Shown here one piece after another: positions 7,132 through 9,890 of a stretch of 9,890 bases of DNA. The DNA comes from Gp13-AA77 sp036521995 (GTDB taxonomy: Bacteria; Acidobacteriota; Terriglobia; UBA7540): assembly GCA_036521995.1 (NCBI GenBank), contig DATDGR010000139.1, positions 1 through 9,890 on the forward strand, written 5' to 3'. The position numbers and the translations under genes are program-made. The notes beneath the pieces were generated by a model that saw nothing but the letters and a program-made list of their open reading frames with translations, searched no databases and had not been told where the DNA came from. Every line of letters starts with the position of its first letter. Within the stretch, counting starts at the first letter, position 1.

Positions 7132-8246
7132 GCGAGGCAGCCACCATCGCTGCGCCGGCGGTAGCTCCGGGAGTTGCTACGGCTGACCACGTGATCAGAA
7201 CGCTGCCTATCCTTGTCCTGTTCCCGCACAACCGCTGCAATTGCCGCTGCCTGATGTGCGACATCTGGCGGATCCGGGAGGTGCGCGAAATTACGGCGCA
7301 GGATCTCAAGCCTCATCTTGAATCCTTGCGCGCTCTGCGCGTCCGGTGGGTGGTTTTCTCGGGTGGCGAGCCGCAAATGCACAGTGACCTGCCCGCGCTA
7401 AGCGAGCTAATCCGTACCGTCGGCATTCGCGTGACTCTGCTGACGGCGGGACTGTTGCTTGAGCCTTACGCGAGATCGATCACCGAGACAGTTGATGACG
7501 TCATCGTCTCCCTCGATGGGCCGCCGGACATCCACGATCAGATTCGCCGGGTTCCACGGGCGTTCGAGCGGCTGAAGAGGGGTGTTGATGCGGTTCGGGC
7601 CTTCCGGCCTGAGATGGTCGTGCGTGGCCGTTCAACCATACAAAAGGCGAACCACTCCTGCCTGCGCGAAACGGTGCGGGCGGCTAAACACGCAGGGCTG
7701 AATTCCATTTCGTTTCTGGCCGCCGATCTCACCTCCGAGGCATTCAACCGCCCGGGAGGTTGGACGCTGGAACGCCAGACGGCGGTGCGGCTAGACACCG
7801 AACAAGTGAACCAGCTCGAACGCGAAGTCGAATCGCTTATCGGTGAGGACTCGGATGATATCGCGCGGGGTTACATCGTCGAAGGCCCCGGCAAGCTGCG
7901 GGGAATTGTGCGCCATTTCCGCGTTCATCTGGGAGAGGCGCCCGCCGTAGCACCGCCCTGCAACGCTCCCTGGGTGTCGGCCGTGATCGAGGCGGACGGG
8001 GCCCTCCGGCCGTGTTTTTTCCACCCGCCCCTCGGGAACATTAGGGAAGCACCCCTAATCGACGTACTCAACAGCGAGCAAGCGATCGACTTTAGGCGGC
8101 GACTGGACGTGGCACGCAACCCCGTTTGCCAGCGATGTGTTTGTTCCCTGCGCCTTCCGCCGGAAACAATTTCCGGCGCCCCGAACGCGGACTTTGCAAG
8201 CGACGTCGCGCGAGGAAGCGGACCCTTAGCTATGAATTCGCAATGA
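7128..8246 (+). CDS. Radical SAM protein with SPASM/twitch-like C-terminal domain
   Basis: 372 residues, starting in an ATGA overlap with the methyltransferase. After a ~25-residue Ala-rich leader the radical SAM domain starts (LPILVLFPHNRC). C37, C41 and C44 form CX3CX2C; C39 is an extra cysteine inside the motif. GGEP at 79-82 is the SAM-binding motif, and VIVSLDGPPDIHD is the usual later strand. There is no cobalamin domain. Near the C-terminus C278-X12-G-X4-C296 matches the first half of a SPASM motif, and C334, C337 and C339 (CQRCVC) follow. The remaining cysteines of a full seven-Cys SPASM are absent, so one auxiliary 4Fe-4S cluster (twitch type) is more likely than two. SPASM/twitch enzymes act on peptides, sugars and cofactor precursors. 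Next to a flippase a glycan or lipid-linked substrate is plausible, but that is inference from position. Confidence 0.9.
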   Translation: MSEAATIAAPAVAPGVATADHVIRTLPILVLFPHNRCNCRCLMCDIWRIREVREITAQDLKPHLESLRALRVRWVVFSGGEPQMHSDLPALSELIRTVGIRVTLLTAGLLLEPYARSITETVDDVIVSLDGPPDIHDQIRRVPRAFERLKRGVDAVRAFRPEMVVRGRSTIQKANHSCLRETVRAAKHAGLNSISFLAADLTSEAFNRPGGWTLERQTAVRLDTEQVNQLEREVESLIGEDSDDIARGYIVEGPGKLRGIVRHFRVHLGEAPAVAPPCNAPWVSAVIEADGALRPCFFHPPLGNIREAPLIDVLNSEQAIDFRRRLDVARNPVCQRCVCSLRLPPETISGAPNADFASDVARGSGPLAMNSQ

Positions 8247-8262
8247 ACGCGTAGGAAGCCGC

Positions 8263-9757
8263 ATGAGCTTTAAGATCGAGGCTACGAAAAATGTTGGTGC
8301 GGCATGGCTGAGCTTGCTGGTGCATCTGGTTACCGGCTTTTTCTTGTCGGCCTTTATTCTACATAAGGTCGGCGATGTGGCCTTTGGACTTTGGGTGCTG
8401 ATCTTCTCGCTCACCGGTTACTACGGCCTCTTTGATTTCGGAATTCGAGCTTCCATTGTTCCCAACGTGGCCCGGTTTGCGGCGGAGCGCGATGAAGAAT
8501 GGCTGACGCGTTTCATCAATACCAGCCTCGCCGCTTGCAGCATCATCGCCCAGTTGGTTCTCGCCGTTACAGTCCTGGCCCGATTCTATCTCGGATCCCT
8601 CTTTCGAATTCCACCGAACGTTACTTCGCACGGGTCGATGGCTACTCATGCTCGTCGGTGGGGTAGCTGCGCTGGGCTTTCCAGCGAGCGTCTTTTCCGG
8701 AGTTCTCGAAGGATTCGAGAAGTTCTCGTGGCAAAGTTTGACCCAAGTGTTTCTGACACTGCTGCGCGCTCTGCTCATTGGGGTCACGCTGGACACGGGA
8801 AGAGGTCTGTTGTACGTCTGCGTGGACGGCGTGGCCGTCAACGCTCTGAGCTACGTAGTTTGTTTCGTGACGGCTCGACGCCTAATTCCGCTGCGGCTGG
8901 GAAGGCAGTACGCGGACCGAAGCACGCTCCGTTCGATGATTTCACTTACAGCTCCACCGCGTTTTTGATGGTTGCGGCGGACAGCTTCGCCTCCAATCGG
9001 GCGCAGTCGTCATCGGAGTGTTCGGATCTTCTGCTGCCATTAGCTATTGTGCTATGGGGCTGAAGCTCTCCGAGTACCCGGCCGGACTCGTCCAGGGACT
9101 GGCTCAGATTTTCACGCCGATGTCCAGCCAGTTTGACGCCTCGGGTGATCTGGCCAGGCCGGGACGGGTCTTCGTAGCTGGAAATCGCGCCTATGTGCTG
9201 GTGATTTTCCCATGTGCGTAGTCTTCGTAATTCTCGGCAAACAGATCATCGAGGTATGGGTGGGCGCAAAATATTTGCCGAGCTACTCGATTCTGGTTCT
9301 ATTGGTGGTGCCGAAGACCCTTTACCTCGCCCAAGCAGCCTCAACCATGGTCTTGCTCGGCATGGGCCGGCACCGGCTGCTAGCCCTGATATCTCTGCCG
9401 GGGGGACGCCTCAACTTGGGCCTAAGTGTTCTCCTGGGTCGTTATTTGCGAATTGTTGGAGTCGCGCTGGGAACGGCAATTCCCCTGGCCTGTACCAGCT
9501 TGCTCTTCCTGCCCAGGCAGCTTTGCAGGATATTGGACGTCCCGCTGGGCGCGTACCTGTGCCAGGCTTTCCTAGTGCCCCTGGCGCTCTCGGGCCCGTT
9601 GGGAGCTGTGCTTGTGTTGTTGCGCTCGATGTTTCGTCCGCACAGTTATGGCCAGCTCCTATTGCAGGTAGCGCCGGAAGTGGCTACTTACGGCCTTGGG
9701 CTTTTCTGGTTTTTTTCCTGCGCCAAGGTGCCGGCGCAGATTGGTCTATGGCTTTAG
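8263..9757 (+). pseudogene. Frameshifted Wzx/MATE-like polysaccharide flippase
   Basis: The ATG at 8263 has AGGAAG at 8253-8258. Joined across frames, the region encodes about 498 codons with roughly a dozen hydrophobic segments, the size and layout of PST/Wzx-type lipopolysaccharide flippases, which move lipid-linked glycans across the inner membrane. Frame 1 gives the N-terminus (LVTGFFLSAFILHKVG; GLFDFGIRA). Around 8612-8640 homology moves to frame 2 (LVGGVAALGFPASVFSGVLE). Near 8945-8960 it returns to frame 1 (STAFLMVAADS), about 8985 it moves to frame 3 (SGAVVIGVFGSS; GLAQIFTPMSSQFDA), and about 9205-9213 to frame 2 (CVVFVILGKQIIEVWVG; GIGVAL-type end at 9757). No single frame covers it, so no full-length protein is made as written. 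Seven genes upstream are intact, so the damage is local: either true decay or clustered one-base sequence errors. Fold-level identification is confident; functional status is not. Confidence 0.8.
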
Positions 9758-9818
9758 CGGCGATCCGCCACCCGGCGCTTCTACGTTGAGCGCGCCCACC
9801 GGGGCGGAGTGGTGAACC

Positions 9819-9890
9819 ATGAGGGTGTCATCACAGGTCTTGGAGTCACGGCGAAACCAGCCGGACCCATCGGGTGCGCTCGAAAGCCTT
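9819..9890 (+). CDS. Possible start of the next gene, truncated by the window end
   Basis: ATG 9819 opens a frame of 24 codons that is still open at the edge, starting MRVSSQVLESRRNQ. GGAG at 9806-9809 lies nine bases upstream, a good Shine-Dalgarno distance. An alternative GTG at 9812 in another frame is also open to the edge but sits only two bases from the same GGAG. A CGCCC-ACCG-GGGCG hairpin at 9793-9806 overlaps the ribosome binding site region and has no T-run, so it is not a convincing terminator. The visible residues are polar and show no domain, so product and even coding status are unknown. It follows the flippase by 61 bases on the same strand, so it may be a further member of the same cluster. 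Confidence 0.3.
   Translation, partial: MRVSSQVLESRRNQPDPSGALESL

Noticed and set aside
9214..9789. 191-codon plus-strand frame overlapping the end of the flippase
   Set aside because: The overlapping frame 9212-9757 gives hydrophobic flippase-like segments, whereas this one is Pro/Ala/Gly-rich with no domain.

Overview
The window is a GC-rich, gene-dense bacterial segment with every supported gene on the + strand. It has no rRNA, tRNA or other taxonomic marker. The dense set of cobalamin-binding radical SAM enzymes, class I methyltransferases and a flippase resembles loci seen in uncultivated soil or sediment bacteria such as Acidobacteriota, but that assignment is a low-confidence inference.

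Layout: (1) 1-506 is the 3' end of a B12-binding-type radical SAM protein cut by the window edge. (2) 514-2025 is a complete B12-binding radical SAM protein, seven bases downstream. (3) 2026-2457 is a 432-base gap with no recognisable gene; it holds one 53-codon ORF with a plausible ribosome binding site. (4) 2458-3927 is a second B12-binding radical SAM protein, clearly paralogous to the one at 514-2025. (5) 3933-4802 is a class I SAM-dependent methyltransferase. (6) 4799-6262 is a third complete B12-binding radical SAM protein, overlapping the methyltransferase by ATGA. (7) About 6259-7131 is a second class I methyltransferase. (8) 7128-8246 is a radical SAM protein with a SPASM/twitch-like C-terminal cysteine set, again starting in an ATGA overlap. 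(9) 8263-9757 is a Wzx/MATE-like polysaccharide flippase whose reading frame is broken at four places. (10) A possible next gene begins at 9819 and runs off the window.

The short spacings and overlaps from 2458 to 8246 indicate one co-transcribed, translationally coupled unit, with the flippase 16 bases further on. Taken together the genes look like a modification-and-export cassette. Several radical SAM enzymes, three of them complete with a cobalamin-type N-terminal domain, and two ordinary methyltransferases would act on a common intermediate. A membrane flippase would then move a lipid-linked product across the inner membrane. The substrate cannot be read from the sequence: the window contains no glycosyltransferase, polyketide synthase, peptide synthetase or convincing RiPP precursor. 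The frame breaks are confined to the flippase and are either real inactivation or local sequence error.
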